From: a virus
Direction: 5' to 3' (one strand)
DNA: 49,450 nt
IMG/VR virus record: IMGVR_UViG_3300042898_003369
Coordinates: 1 to 49,450 of that record
The notes beneath the pieces are model-generated. The model was not told where the DNA came from. It saw only the letters and a program-made list of their open reading frames with translations, and searched no databases. Positions 8,698 through 16,267 of the stretch are shown one piece after another; the first letter of the stretch is position 1, and every line of letters begins with the position of its first letter. A program made the translations under genes and the position numbers.

Positions 8698-9184
8698 TTT
8701 TTTTCCTTCTAAAGGTAATTAGCATGGCTTCAAACAAGAATCCATAAGAAGGTTCTTTTGGTTTGATTTTTAATTCCATTTTGGCTTCTTTAAGGGTTCT
8801 GTTTCCTTTTGCCAAATTACAGCATCTACATGCTGCTACCATATTTACCCAAGATGATGCACCACCTTTTGATTTTGGTATAATATGATCAACTGTTGCA
8901 TCTTTGTTATTTAAAGCAACTCCACAGTATTGACAACAAAATTGATCTCTACGTAAAATATTTTGCCTAGAAGAAGCTGCCTTTCTATAAGGCAATTTTA
9001 CATAATATTTTAAAATTAAAACTTTAGGAATCTTTATAATTTTGGAAATAGAGACAACTTCAAAACATTCATTACTTTCATCACTCCAAACTTTATCTCG
9101 GGCAATGAGTTTGTATGCTTTTCCAATAGTAATAATATTAAGAGGAGTATTGTCTTGATTTAGCAAGAGTACTTGTTTCTTCAT
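8690..9184 (-). CDS. HNH endonuclease
   Basis: A 164-aa protein with a complete HNH nuclease core. It has CQYC (Cys84/87), the catalytic VDHIIPKSKGG with Asp99-His100, Asn114 in WVNMVAAC, and the second zinc pair CRCC near 119-122. The N-terminal 75 residues are an uncharacterised domain seen with HNH cores in other phages. I start at ATG 9184 rather than the in-frame ATG at 9226. The product then begins MKKQVLLLNQDNTPL, and a late-promoter-like CATAAATA lies 10 nt upstream. It could be a homing-type or a packaging-related nuclease. Nothing here decides between them. Confidence 0.85.
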   Translation of the reverse strand: MKKQVLLLNQDNTPLNIITIGKAYKLIARDKVWSDESNECFEVVSISKIIKIPKVLILKYYVKLPYRKAASSRQNILRRDQFCCQYCGVALNNKDATVDHIIPKSKGGASSWVNMVAACRCCNLAKGNRTLKEAKMELKIKPKEPSYGFLFEAMLITFRRKKNA

Positions 9185-9194
9185 ATTCTTTAAG

Positions 9195-9202
9195 TATTTA
9201 TG
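9195..9202 (-). promoter_or_regulatory. Late-promoter-like box upstream of the HNH gene
   Basis: CATAAATA on the minus strand, 10 nt before the ATG at 9184. It lies 4 nt from an oppositely oriented box at 9207-9214 that serves the plus-strand gene at 9225, giving a divergent late-promoter pair. Confidence 0.45.
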
Positions 9203-9206
9203 TAAA

Positions 9207-9214
9207 TCTAAATA
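9207..9214 (+). promoter_or_regulatory. Late-promoter-like box upstream of 9225
   Basis: TCTAAATA, two mismatches from TATAAATA, lying 10 nt before the ATG at 9225. The same variant occurs at 23631 with the canonical 5-nt gap. Confidence 0.5.
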
Positions 9215-9224
9215 TTTAATAACC

Positions 9225-12020
9225 ATGGATAATAAACAAGATAGACAATTTTATTGGGAAGTCAAGCAATTTATGGGGAATTCTCCAAATCCTGTTCCAC
9301 AGGAAAAGAAAAATTCTCCTTCATTGGTTGAAAACATAAAAAATGTATTAAACAAGAATGAGTTGTATAGACCATCTTCGTTTAATCCATCTATTAGTTC
9401 TCCAAATACTATTAATAATGCTATTGGTGCAATGGAACAATCTAAGAATTTAGGGGCTTCACATAGTGCAGCACATGGTAGTAATGTCTATGGAAATGCT
9501 TTTGCTAATACTCCAAAAAATTTAAATGAAAAAGCAGGTGATTGGAATTGGAGAGAACACACCAAAGAAGAAAATATAGCACAGGGAATAAAAGTTAGAG
9601 ATAAACAAGATATAGATGATAGAAAAAAACTTGATAAATTTCGTAGAGAAAACCCAGATGCATATCAACAACAACTACAAGATAAAGCAGCAGGACAAGA
9701 AAGAGCATTAACTACTGTAAATGCAAATAAAAGAATTAGTCCAATGTACTGGGTTACTCAGGATGATTTTAAAAAGGCAACTGGTGAAGATTATGATGCA
9801 AGAAATGCAAAACACAGACAATTATTTTTTGATTTAAATTCTTCAGGTGAATCAAATGTTGCTCCAACCGCTGGTGTAGGACAGGGGCCTGCATACGATA
9901 GTCTTGCATACCATACCATGCGTCGTAGACCAGCCAATATTCCACAATTTGGAACTCCACAGGCTAGGTATGATACTGTAGATGGTACCATAGCCAATAC
10001 AACATCACAATCACGAGGCAAAGCTCAATGGGATGCCGATGATGCTGCAGCATTAAAACGTATTGATGCGGAAGCAGCTAAACGAGATGCAGAAATTAGA
10101 GCAGAAGCTAGAAGAATTGTTGGTGCTGAACAAAAAGCTGCTGCCTTGAAAAATGCTACAGATACAAAAGAAAAAAGACAAGGCTACATAGATCAAATTA
10201 GTGATACTCTAAACAAAGATGGTTCTAGAACAATTAAAGAACCTATACGAGGAGATGGTGGTGGAAATTTTGATGTTCAACTTAGAGATAATAATGATGA
10301 AAATTTGTATGGAAGTGGAACAGCTGCTGATCCTATTAGATATAGTCCTTATGTAGACCGATCCAAACCTGGAACAGGTATATCAGACGCTCAACGTTCT
10401 GTTACTGATACTGCAACAAATACACTTCAAGATATGATGAGAAGCGGATCTGATTGGATGAAAAAACAATCACTGAATTCTCCAGGTGTTCGCTATCCTG
10501 AAACTGGAGTAAATCCTGATGTTAACCGTGGAGAGTCTCCAATTTATCCTGAAGGTCAAGTAGATTCTACTTATAGACAACCTCCTGGTGTTGGAGTATC
10601 CAATATTATTAATAATCTGGTTACATCTGTTGGAGCTTCTGGAAAAAATGTTGCAGCTGAATTACAAAGAATAATGAAGTTAAATACAGCACAAACTAAT
10701 CCAAATGTTATACAAGATAAGTTGTATGGTGATATATCTGCTCCGATGATGGATACACAAGCAAAAACTCCTTCAGAACCACCAGCATACTCATATACAA
10801 TTCCAAGTCCGTTTAATCCAGATATAAAAACTGAACTAGATGCTGAAGATTATAATATAAAAGATGATAGTGAATCCACTGGTGGAATGAATGAACCAAT
10901 GGATCTCTCTGATTTTCCTGATAAAAAAGAAACAACATCAAAACCTGCTGGAGATTATGTAAAAGATATTATTAAACCTTTCCAAGATGCTGCTGATCAA
11001 CAATCAACACAAGATAAAATTAATGATATATTAAAAAATCTTGGTACATCAGATAGCAAAAAGACATCTAGAAGAAGTAAAAGAAAACGTAAAGAAACCA
11101 CAAGAGTGGCTATGGTAGGCGAAGCAGTTGTAATTCCTCCTCCTTTTTTTAGTGGAAAAGAACTTCGTACAGACTTAATTGGTAATCCAAATCCAGTTCC
11201 TACATTTACTAGTATAGGCAAAGGTGTAGCCAATACAGTAATGAATCCTGTAGATTCTGCAAAATCTGCAGTAAACATGGCAAAAAAAGGTGTTTCTGCT
11301 GTTGAATATGCTGTAAAAAATCCAATTCCAGCAGCAACAACTGTTGGAAAAACTGCTTTACAAGTAGGCGGTGCCTTAGTTGTCCCTTTAGTTGCTGGTG
11401 AATTAGCTCGTAGAGGTGCAGAACTAGGTACTGATTATATTGGTATGGATCCAGCTACTGAAATGAATGAATTACCAAATTTAAGCAAAGAAATACAAAG
11501 TGTTGCAGATTGGTCAGCAATGTCTGGTGCTGGACAGGTATATATGAATGCTTTGAGAGGTGCTCCTTTAGTATCAGGTTTAGGAACTCAATTAGTATCT
11601 GGTGCAATAGGTGGTGCTCTTGTTCCAGTTGTAGCTTATGGTGGATTTAAAGCTGGAGAAGCTTTGCGTGATTTTGAAACTCCACAAATGTTAGGTCTTG
11701 AAGTTGCTGACAAAGTTACGGGAAAAACTAGACCAAAAACATATGCAGAAACTGGGGAAGATATTGTAAATTATGTTGTGGGTGATAGTGAAACTGATAG
11801 AGCTAAAGAATATCGTATGCGTAGAGGTATGCCAACTCAACAAGAATATGCTCCAGAGCCAACTAGATACCCGTCTAGTGCTGAATTGGAATATCACACA
11901 CGTAAAGAAAGAGAAAGAAACAGAAATTTAGCTACAGAGATTCCATCTCCAATGCAGTCTACTACATGGGATAAGGTAAATAAACCATCCTCTGGATTTG
12001 TAAGAGCTCCAAAATTATAA
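9225..12020 (+). CDS. Large late protein, 931 aa, with Ala/Gly-rich hydrophobic C-terminal region
   Basis: Unrecognised. Residues 1-650 are hydrophilic, rich in Asn, Asp, Lys and Arg, with a probable coiled coil near 270-320 (many Ala/Glu/Arg, ADDAAALKRIDAEAAKRDAE). A basic patch (SRRSKRKRKE) lies near 615-625. From about 660 to 810 the chain turns Ala/Gly/Val-rich with hydrophobic stretches such as VGGALVVPLVAGELARRG and VSGAIGGALVPVVAYGG, which could be membrane-active. Residues about 552-566 repeat the GGMNxPxDLxDFPD motif of the 5838 product. I infer a virion or injected protein, because of the late promoter and these membrane-like segments. The function is unknown. Confidence 0.65.
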   Translation: MDNKQDRQFYWEVKQFMGNSPNPVPQEKKNSPSLVENIKNVLNKNELYRPSSFNPSISSPNTINNAIGAMEQSKNLGASHSAAHGSNVYGNAFANTPKNLNEKAGDWNWREHTKEENIAQGIKVRDKQDIDDRKKLDKFRRENPDAYQQQLQDKAAGQERALTTVNANKRISPMYWVTQDDFKKATGEDYDARNAKHRQLFFDLNSSGESNVAPTAGVGQGPAYDSLAYHTMRRRPANIPQFGTPQARYDTVDGTIANTTSQSRGKAQWDADDAAALKRIDAEAAKRDAEIRAEARRIVGAEQKAAALKNATDTKEKRQGYIDQISDTLNKDGSRTIKEPIRGDGGGNFDVQLRDNNDENLYGSGTAADPIRYSPYVDRSKPGTGISDAQRSVTDTATNTLQDMMRSGSDWMKKQSLNSPGVRYPETGVNPDVNRGESPIYPEGQVDSTYRQPPGVGVSNIINNLVTSVGASGKNVAAELQRIMKLNTAQTNPNVIQDKLYGDISAPMMDTQAKTPSEPPAYSYTIPSPFNPDIKTELDAEDYNIKDDSESTGGMNEPMDLSDFPDKKETTSKPAGDYVKDIIKPFQDAADQQSTQDKINDILKNLGTSDSKKTSRRSKRKRKETTRVAMVGEAVVIPPPFFSGKELRTDLIGNPNPVPTFTSIGKGVANTVMNPVDSAKSAVNMAKKGVSAVEYAVKNPIPAATTVGKTALQVGGALVVPLVAGELARRGAELGTDYIGMDPATEMNELPNLSKEIQSVADWSAMSGAGQVYMNALRGAPLVSGLGTQLVSGAIGGALVPVVAYGGFKAGEALRDFETPQMLGLEVADKVTGKTRPKTYAETGEDIVNYVVGDSETDRAKEYRMRRGMPTQQEYAPEPTRYPSSAELEYHTRKERERNRNLATEIPSPMQSTTWDKVNKPSSGFVRAPKL

Positions 12021-12026
12021 TAAATA
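12019..12026 (+). promoter_or_regulatory. Late promoter of the 12041 gene
   Basis: AATAAATA, one mismatch from the T4 late box, overlapping the stop of the preceding gene. It lies 14 nt before the ATG, giving a leader of about 9 nt. Confidence 0.6.
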
Positions 12027-12040
12027 CTTTGTAGAATATC

Positions 12041-13528
12041 ATGAATAATACAATAACAGAACACATTTTAAATTATCGTTATAAGACAAATGCATACATT
12101 GCTTTGTTAAATGAAAATAATTATTTTAGCCCTGAAATTTCAAATAGTTGCAGTGCTGATATTCTTAAGCAAGTAATACAAAGCACCAATTTAATTGCAG
12201 AGGGTGTATTACCGTACCCCAAATCTTTAGTAAAGAAATATCAGCTAAATGAACAAGCTGGAGTCGGAAAAGTTGCTCGTGGTGTAGATGCAGCCATGAA
12301 AGCCATGGAAGCCGCTAGAACTGCAAGAGAACTTGAAGCAGCAACCAAAGTAGGAAAATTAGGTGCAGAAGCGGGAGAAGCAGCGAAAGCTGTATCTACT
12401 GCTGTTGTAAAGCAACCAATTAGATCATTCATTGATCTTCCAACAGTGGGAGATGGTATAACTGCAGTTACTGAAGTTCCAAAACATGTAGCTGCTGGTG
12501 CAAATGTTTTAATGAATCGGGTTCAATATGAAGCATTAAAACTAGCACAAGAAGGAAAGCGTGGAGATGAATTAGCTGAGTTAGTACGACAAAATATACA
12601 AAATCTTCCTGTATTTCAAGGAATCGATAAAGCGGATCCAATTGTATATGGACAATTAACAAGAGTAAATAATGCGGCTCCAGAAATAATAAAAGCAGCC
12701 GAACAAGCTGCGGATGCTCAAAAATCCGGAAGATCTTTTGATCCGAGTATGTTACGTGATTACTCTGGAGCAACTAAAGATTTGACTACTGCTGGGGAAC
12801 TTACAAAAGAAACCGGAATGGCTCCTGAAGATATTTTTGATCTTAAAGGATTTTTAAAACAAGAAGGAAAACGTCTTAAACTTGACATCGAAACAGGAAA
12901 AAGAGCACAAGAAGCCCAACCAAATATAGATTGGACAGGCTCTATAGGAATGCCTGAAGCCGAAATATCAAGCACAATATCTGCTGCTGAAAAAGCTGCT
13001 GCATCTAGAGCTTCAGAAGGTTCAAAAACAGTTGAAGAACTTTCACCATATTATGATGAAGTCAAACAAAAGGTTTCAGATTTAAATTATGAATTAGCCA
13101 GAAGAAAAGCAGAAAGTACGCTTTTCTCTCCAGAAGAATTAACAGCACGTCAAAAACTTATGATGGATTTGCAATCTTATAATGCACCAAAAATCCAAGC
13201 AGAAAAAGAAGCAGCCGAAATAGCCAAACAAGCTGAGTTAGATAGAATAACAAAAGAAGCACAAAACAAAAAAGTTGCTGATACTGAAGCATATATGTCG
13301 CGCCGTGCAGCAGAACGAGATGCAGAAACTGCTGCAAAAAATAAAACTTACGATGATTCATTATCTGCTCGTGCAAAAGATTATTCACAAATGACTCCTG
13401 AAGAACAAACGGCGTTTTCTAGAAACTGGACTAAAAGCAATCGACCAAGAGATAGAGAAGACTTAAAAACAATTCTTCAACGAGCAGATGAGTTGTTAAA
13501 GACTCCTCCAGTTCCACCAGCCTCATAA
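12041..13528 (+). CDS. Late protein with ~70-residue N-terminal targeting-like module ending in LNE; coiled-coil body
   Basis: The 495-aa protein shares its first ~70 residues with the next gene: [17 protein letters not shown], then ILKxVIxxT, YPK and a terminal LNE (residues 69-71). LNE fits the LxE consensus of T4-type prohead protease and lies exactly where the similarity stops, so I infer a removable head-targeting propeptide. The remainder is Ala/Glu/Lys-rich and strongly helical ([36 protein letters not shown]), consistent with a rod or core-like internal protein. No enzymatic motif was seen. Confidence 0.7.
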   Translation: MNNTITEHILNYRYKTNAYIALLNENNYFSPEISNSCSADILKQVIQSTNLIAEGVLPYPKSLVKKYQLNEQAGVGKVARGVDAAMKAMEAARTARELEAATKVGKLGAEAGEAAKAVSTAVVKQPIRSFIDLPTVGDGITAVTEVPKHVAAGANVLMNRVQYEALKLAQEGKRGDELAELVRQNIQNLPVFQGIDKADPIVYGQLTRVNNAAPEIIKAAEQAADAQKSGRSFDPSMLRDYSGATKDLTTAGELTKETGMAPEDIFDLKGFLKQEGKRLKLDIETGKRAQEAQPNIDWTGSIGMPEAEISSTISAAEKAAASRASEGSKTVEELSPYYDEVKQKVSDLNYELARRKAESTLFSPEELTARQKLMMDLQSYNAPKIQAEKEAAEIAKQAELDRITKEAQNKKVADTEAYMSRRAAERDAETAAKNKTYDDSLSARAKDYSQMTPEEQTAFSRNWTKSNRPRDREDLKTILQRADELLKTPPVPPAS

Positions 13529-13531
13529 ATA
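13524..13531 (+). promoter_or_regulatory. Late promoter of the 13537 gene, predicted leaderless
   Basis: CATAAATA with 5 nt (ATAAT) before the ATG at 13537. The box overlaps the stop codon of the upstream gene. Confidence 0.75.
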
Positions 13532-13536
13532 ATAAT

Positions 13537-14955
13537 ATGAAAAGTTCTTTTCTTCATTCAATTTTAGAATATCGTTATCAAACCAATGCATATATTGCAT
13601 TGTTATTAGAAAGCGGTTATTTTGAATCTAGAATTTCAAAAGAATTAAGTAAGAATATTTTAAAGAATGTTATTAAACAAACACATAGTGTTATGTTGGG
13701 TGAAGAATCATATCCAAAAAGAAAATATTATTCATTAAATGAAGGTAGTGGTCGAGAAATAATTAAAATAGCAACAGAAGCAGAAAAATTAGCTAAAGAG
13801 GCTGCAGTTGCTAAAGAAGCAAAAACAGCAGGCGAAGCAATAAAAATAGGATTATCAACAGAGCCAGCAAAAACATTACCAAAACTTGGTGTAACACCAG
13901 AATTAATTGCTGCTCCAAAACCAAAATTCTTTCCAAATGAAATTGGTTTACCGCCAACTGATTGGGTTCCAAAATTTACTGGAGAATCTGCAAAAGCATA
14001 TGCAGAACAACTTTTAGATTATGTTCAAAAATTAGCATTTGATTATTCTAAAGAAGGTGTTGCGAGTGGATCAGATTTAAGAGAGCTTATTCGTTCTACA
14101 ATAAAAGAACATCCAGCGTTAAAAAATGTTTCATTAGAACCAGAGCTACAACAAGCTTTGGAAAAAGTTGATGATGCTGCAGAACAAATTATTAAAAATG
14201 CCGAAGATATTGTTAGAAATAGTTCTAGTGGAAAACCATATTCAACACCATCTTCTTACTTTAAAGGAGAAAAACCTGAAGGAGTATTCACACCAGAAGA
14301 GTGGGCGGATTATCAATCAAGTTTAGATTCATTAAAACCAGCTGTTGTGAAGGTAGAGCCTCCACCTGAACTAATTCGTGCTCCAGAGCCAACACCTTCT
14401 TCAACTCCTAAACGAGCTACTAAACGAGCTCCAGCATCAACTCCTGCTCCAGCCTCCACACCAGCATCAACTCCTGCTCCAGCACCCGCGCCTACTCCAA
14501 CACCTACCCCGACTCCAACACCAACTCCGACTCCAACGCCAACACCAACTCCGACTCCAACGCCTACTCCAACGCCTACTCCAACACCTACCCCGACTCC
14601 GACTCCGACTCCAACACCGACTCCAACGCCTACTCCGACTCCAACTCCAGCACCTGTTCCAGCACCGGTGCCAGTTCCCCGACCAATTCCTTTACCAATT
14701 CCAACACCACCGGTACCTCCACCACCAGGTCCAGTTCCCCCTGCTCCACCACCACCACCATCAAAAACACCAACTCCCCCAAAGACACCTCTACCAAAGG
14801 AACCCACACCAAAAGAATCCTTACCATTCTTTATGTTTGGATCTTCGGATGTTAAAAGTAAACCTTATGAAGAACAAGGTAGAAAACAAGAAATTGATCT
14901 TGGCTTAGGTTTAGAATTGGTTGGTAAATATGCACGACGACAAGTTATGCGATAA
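13537..14955 (+). CDS. Late protein with shared N-terminal LNE module and long Pro-Thr repeat
   Basis: The 472-aa N-terminus is a paralogue of the 12041 product ([15 protein letters not shown], then YSLNE ending at residue 69) and is followed by a helical Lys/Ala/Glu-rich part. Residues about 285-320 are Pro/Thr/Ser/Ala-rich. From about residue 319 there are about 26 Pro-Thr dipeptides, then Pro-rich sequence ([15 protein letters not shown]), and a short charged C-terminus ending YARRQVMR. The PT tract would be a stiff extended linker. I infer a head-packaged or virion protein whose linker separates an N-terminal body from a small C-terminal end. No enzymatic motif is visible. Confidence 0.7.
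   Translation: MKSSFLHSILEYRYQTNAYIALLLESGYFESRISKELSKNILKNVIKQTHSVMLGEESYPKRKYYSLNEGSGREIIKIATEAEKLAKEAAVAKEAKTAGEAIKIGLSTEPAKTLPKLGVTPELIAAPKPKFFPNEIGLPPTDWVPKFTGESAKAYAEQLLDYVQKLAFDYSKEGVASGSDLRELIRSTIKEHPALKNVSLEPELQQALEKVDDAAEQIIKNAEDIVRNSSSGKPYSTPSSYFKGEKPEGVFTPEEWADYQSSLDSLKPAVVKVEPPPELIRAPEPTPSSTPKRATKRAPASTPAPASTPASTPAPAPAPTPTPTPTPTPTPTPTPTPTPTPTPTPTPTPTPTPTPTPTPTPTPTPTPTPTPAPVPAPVPVPRPIPLPIPTPPVPPPPGPVPPAPPPPPSKTPTPPKTPLPKEPTPKESLPFFMFGSSDVKSKPYEEQGRKQEIDLGLGLELVGKYARRQVMR
14491..14649 (+). repeat. Coding hexanucleotide repeat (CCNACN)n
   Basis: About 26 in-frame hexamers encode alternating Pro and Thr. Third positions vary among A, C, G and T between units (CCAACA, CCTACC, CCGACT), so the tract is maintained at protein level more than at DNA level. 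A shorter PTPTPT run occurs in the unrelated 42343 gene. The reverse strand reads as an open Gly-Val frame, which is an artefact. Confidence 0.9.
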
Positions 14956-14959
14956 ATAA

Positions 14960-14987
14960 TTGCATAGTTTAAATATGCTGTTATAAT
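14960..14987 (+). promoter_or_regulatory. Candidate sigma70-type promoter for the exonuclease gene
   Basis: TTGCAT (14960-14965), a 16-nt spacer and TATAAT (14982-14987). The -35 is weaker than at other early promoters here. Transcription would start near 14994, giving a leader of about 10 nt before ATG 15004. Confidence 0.5.
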
Positions 14988-15003
14988 TAAAGTGTGTAAA
15001 TAT

Positions 15004-15672
15004 ATGTTAATAAATTCATCAATACCGTTTGTACATAAACCTATCGAAATCCTTGGTTCCCTCAAAGAAGTTTCAACAGATGGAAAACGTCTGTACGAAA
15101 CTCCAGAGGGAATTTTTCCATCTGTAACAACTGTTGTTGGTTTTAAGAAACAACAATTCTTTGCTGGATGGAGAGCAAAAAATCCAGAGGAAAGTATGCG
15201 TGTTACAACACGAGGAACCAAATTCCATAGCATAATAGAATCATATTTAAAGAATGAAGAAATAGATTATGACAATCTTCATTCTAGCTATAAAGGTTTG
15301 TTTTCATTGATGAAACCAGAATTACATAAAATAAATAATATAATTGCATTAGAAACCCCATTATGGTCAAAGACTCTTGGTTTAGCTGGAAGAACTGATT
15401 GTATAGCAGAATATGATGGTAAATTATCAATTATAGATTTTAAAGCAAGTACAAAAGAAAAACGTGAAAAAGATATTGATACCTATTTTGCCCAAGCATG
15501 TGCGTATTCTTTGATGTTTCAAGAAAGAACTGGAATTATTATAGATAATTTTGCTATATTAATTGCGTGTGAAGATGGATTAAGCCAAGTTTTTCAAGGA
15601 AACCCAATTTCATATGTCAAATATTTAAAAAGTTTGATAACTGAATATAAGGAATTAAATGGAATTTCATAA
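15004..15672 (+). CDS. PD-(D/E)XK exonuclease, MGME1/RecB-Cas4-like
   Basis: A 222-aa single-strand or recombination exonuclease of the RecB nuclease fold, common in T4-like marine phages. The core shows RGTKFHSIIESYL (the His-containing helix), then GLAGRTDCIAEYDGK and IIDFKAS, which supply the catalytic Asp, the Asp of IDF and the Lys of KAS. The QACAYSLMFQERTG helix completes the family pattern. I use ATG 15004; GTG 14992 in frame is possible but would add only four residues. Its end overlaps the next gene by 14 nt, so the two are coupled. Confidence 0.85.
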   Translation: MLINSSIPFVHKPIEILGSLKEVSTDGKRLYETPEGIFPSVTTVVGFKKQQFFAGWRAKNPEESMRVTTRGTKFHSIIESYLKNEEIDYDNLHSSYKGLFSLMKPELHKINNIIALETPLWSKTLGLAGRTDCIAEYDGKLSIIDFKASTKEKREKDIDTYFAQACAYSLMFQERTGIIIDNFAILIACEDGLSQVFQGNPISYVKYLKSLITEYKELNGIS

Positions 15673-16261
15673 AGAAAAAACTTTAGAAGAAACTGTCAAT
15701 ACCAGAGGAACAAAACTTTGGGTGATGATGAATGATAATTCTAAGGCTATAAAACACAGAAGTCAATTCATTGACACACATGGTGGTTTTTTTACTAGAA
15801 ATGGAAGATATTGGAAATGGACCAATCCAATTGCAGAAAAAAATGGGTATTGGCTAAAACGAGTTGATACTGGAGAAAAGACTTTTTTTAAAGATATGTC
15901 TCAATTTGCAGAAAGTCAAGGCATGACTTCTGTAAAGATTTGTGAACTGTTAAACGGTAAACGAAAGACTTACAAAGGTTGGACAGCAGTCGAAATTCGT
16001 GAAGTAAAAGATGGAATTGGTTCTCATGAAAAATTGGAAGAACCAAAAGCCAAAACCATAATGACTACAAAATTGTACATATTGGTTGATACTACAACTG
16101 ACTTAGTTATGACTATTCCCAATCTTTCTCAGTTTGCCAAGCAAAACAATCTAGACTATTCTGCTCTTAAAAAACTGGTAAACGGCAAAGCTAAAACTTA
16201 TAAAAATTTAAAAGTTTATAATCCTTTAGAAAAATATAAGCATTCCCAGGAGCCTAAATAA
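15659..16261 (+). CDS. Protein with two NUMOD-like helix-turn-helix repeats
   Basis: The 200-aa protein has two copies of a modular DNA-binding motif known from homing endonucleases: FKDMSQFAESQGMTSVKICE... ending in GKRKTYKGW, and IPNLSQFAKQNNLDYSALKK... ending in GKAKTYKNL. No GIY-YIG or HNH catalytic core is present, so it is either a DNA-binding factor or the remnant of a homing endonuclease that lost its nuclease. It is cotranscribed with the exonuclease, which suggests a DNA-processing role, but the partner is unproven. Confidence 0.7.
   Translation: MEFHKEKTLEETVNTRGTKLWVMMNDNSKAIKHRSQFIDTHGGFFTRNGRYWKWTNPIAEKNGYWLKRVDTGEKTFFKDMSQFAESQGMTSVKICELLNGKRKTYKGWTAVEIREVKDGIGSHEKLEEPKAKTIMTTKLYILVDTTTDLVMTIPNLSQFAKQNNLDYSALKKLVNGKAKTYKNLKVYNPLEKYKHSQEPK
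16253..16260 (+). promoter_or_regulatory. Late promoter of the 16268 gene
   Basis: CCTAAATA, 7 nt before the ATG at 16268 and overlapping the stop of the upstream gene. It is two mismatches from the consensus. Confidence 0.55.
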
Positions 16262-16267
16262 TTTGAG

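Noticed and set aside
14491-14649. Possible CRISPR or minisatellite array
   Set aside because: The repeat is a coding hexamer without spacers and with free third positions, so it is a protein-level repeat.
14313-14807. Open minus-strand frame of alternating Gly-Val
   Set aside because: It is the complement of the Pro-Thr repeat of the 13537 gene, lacks a promoter or ribosome-binding site and has no composition beyond the repeat.
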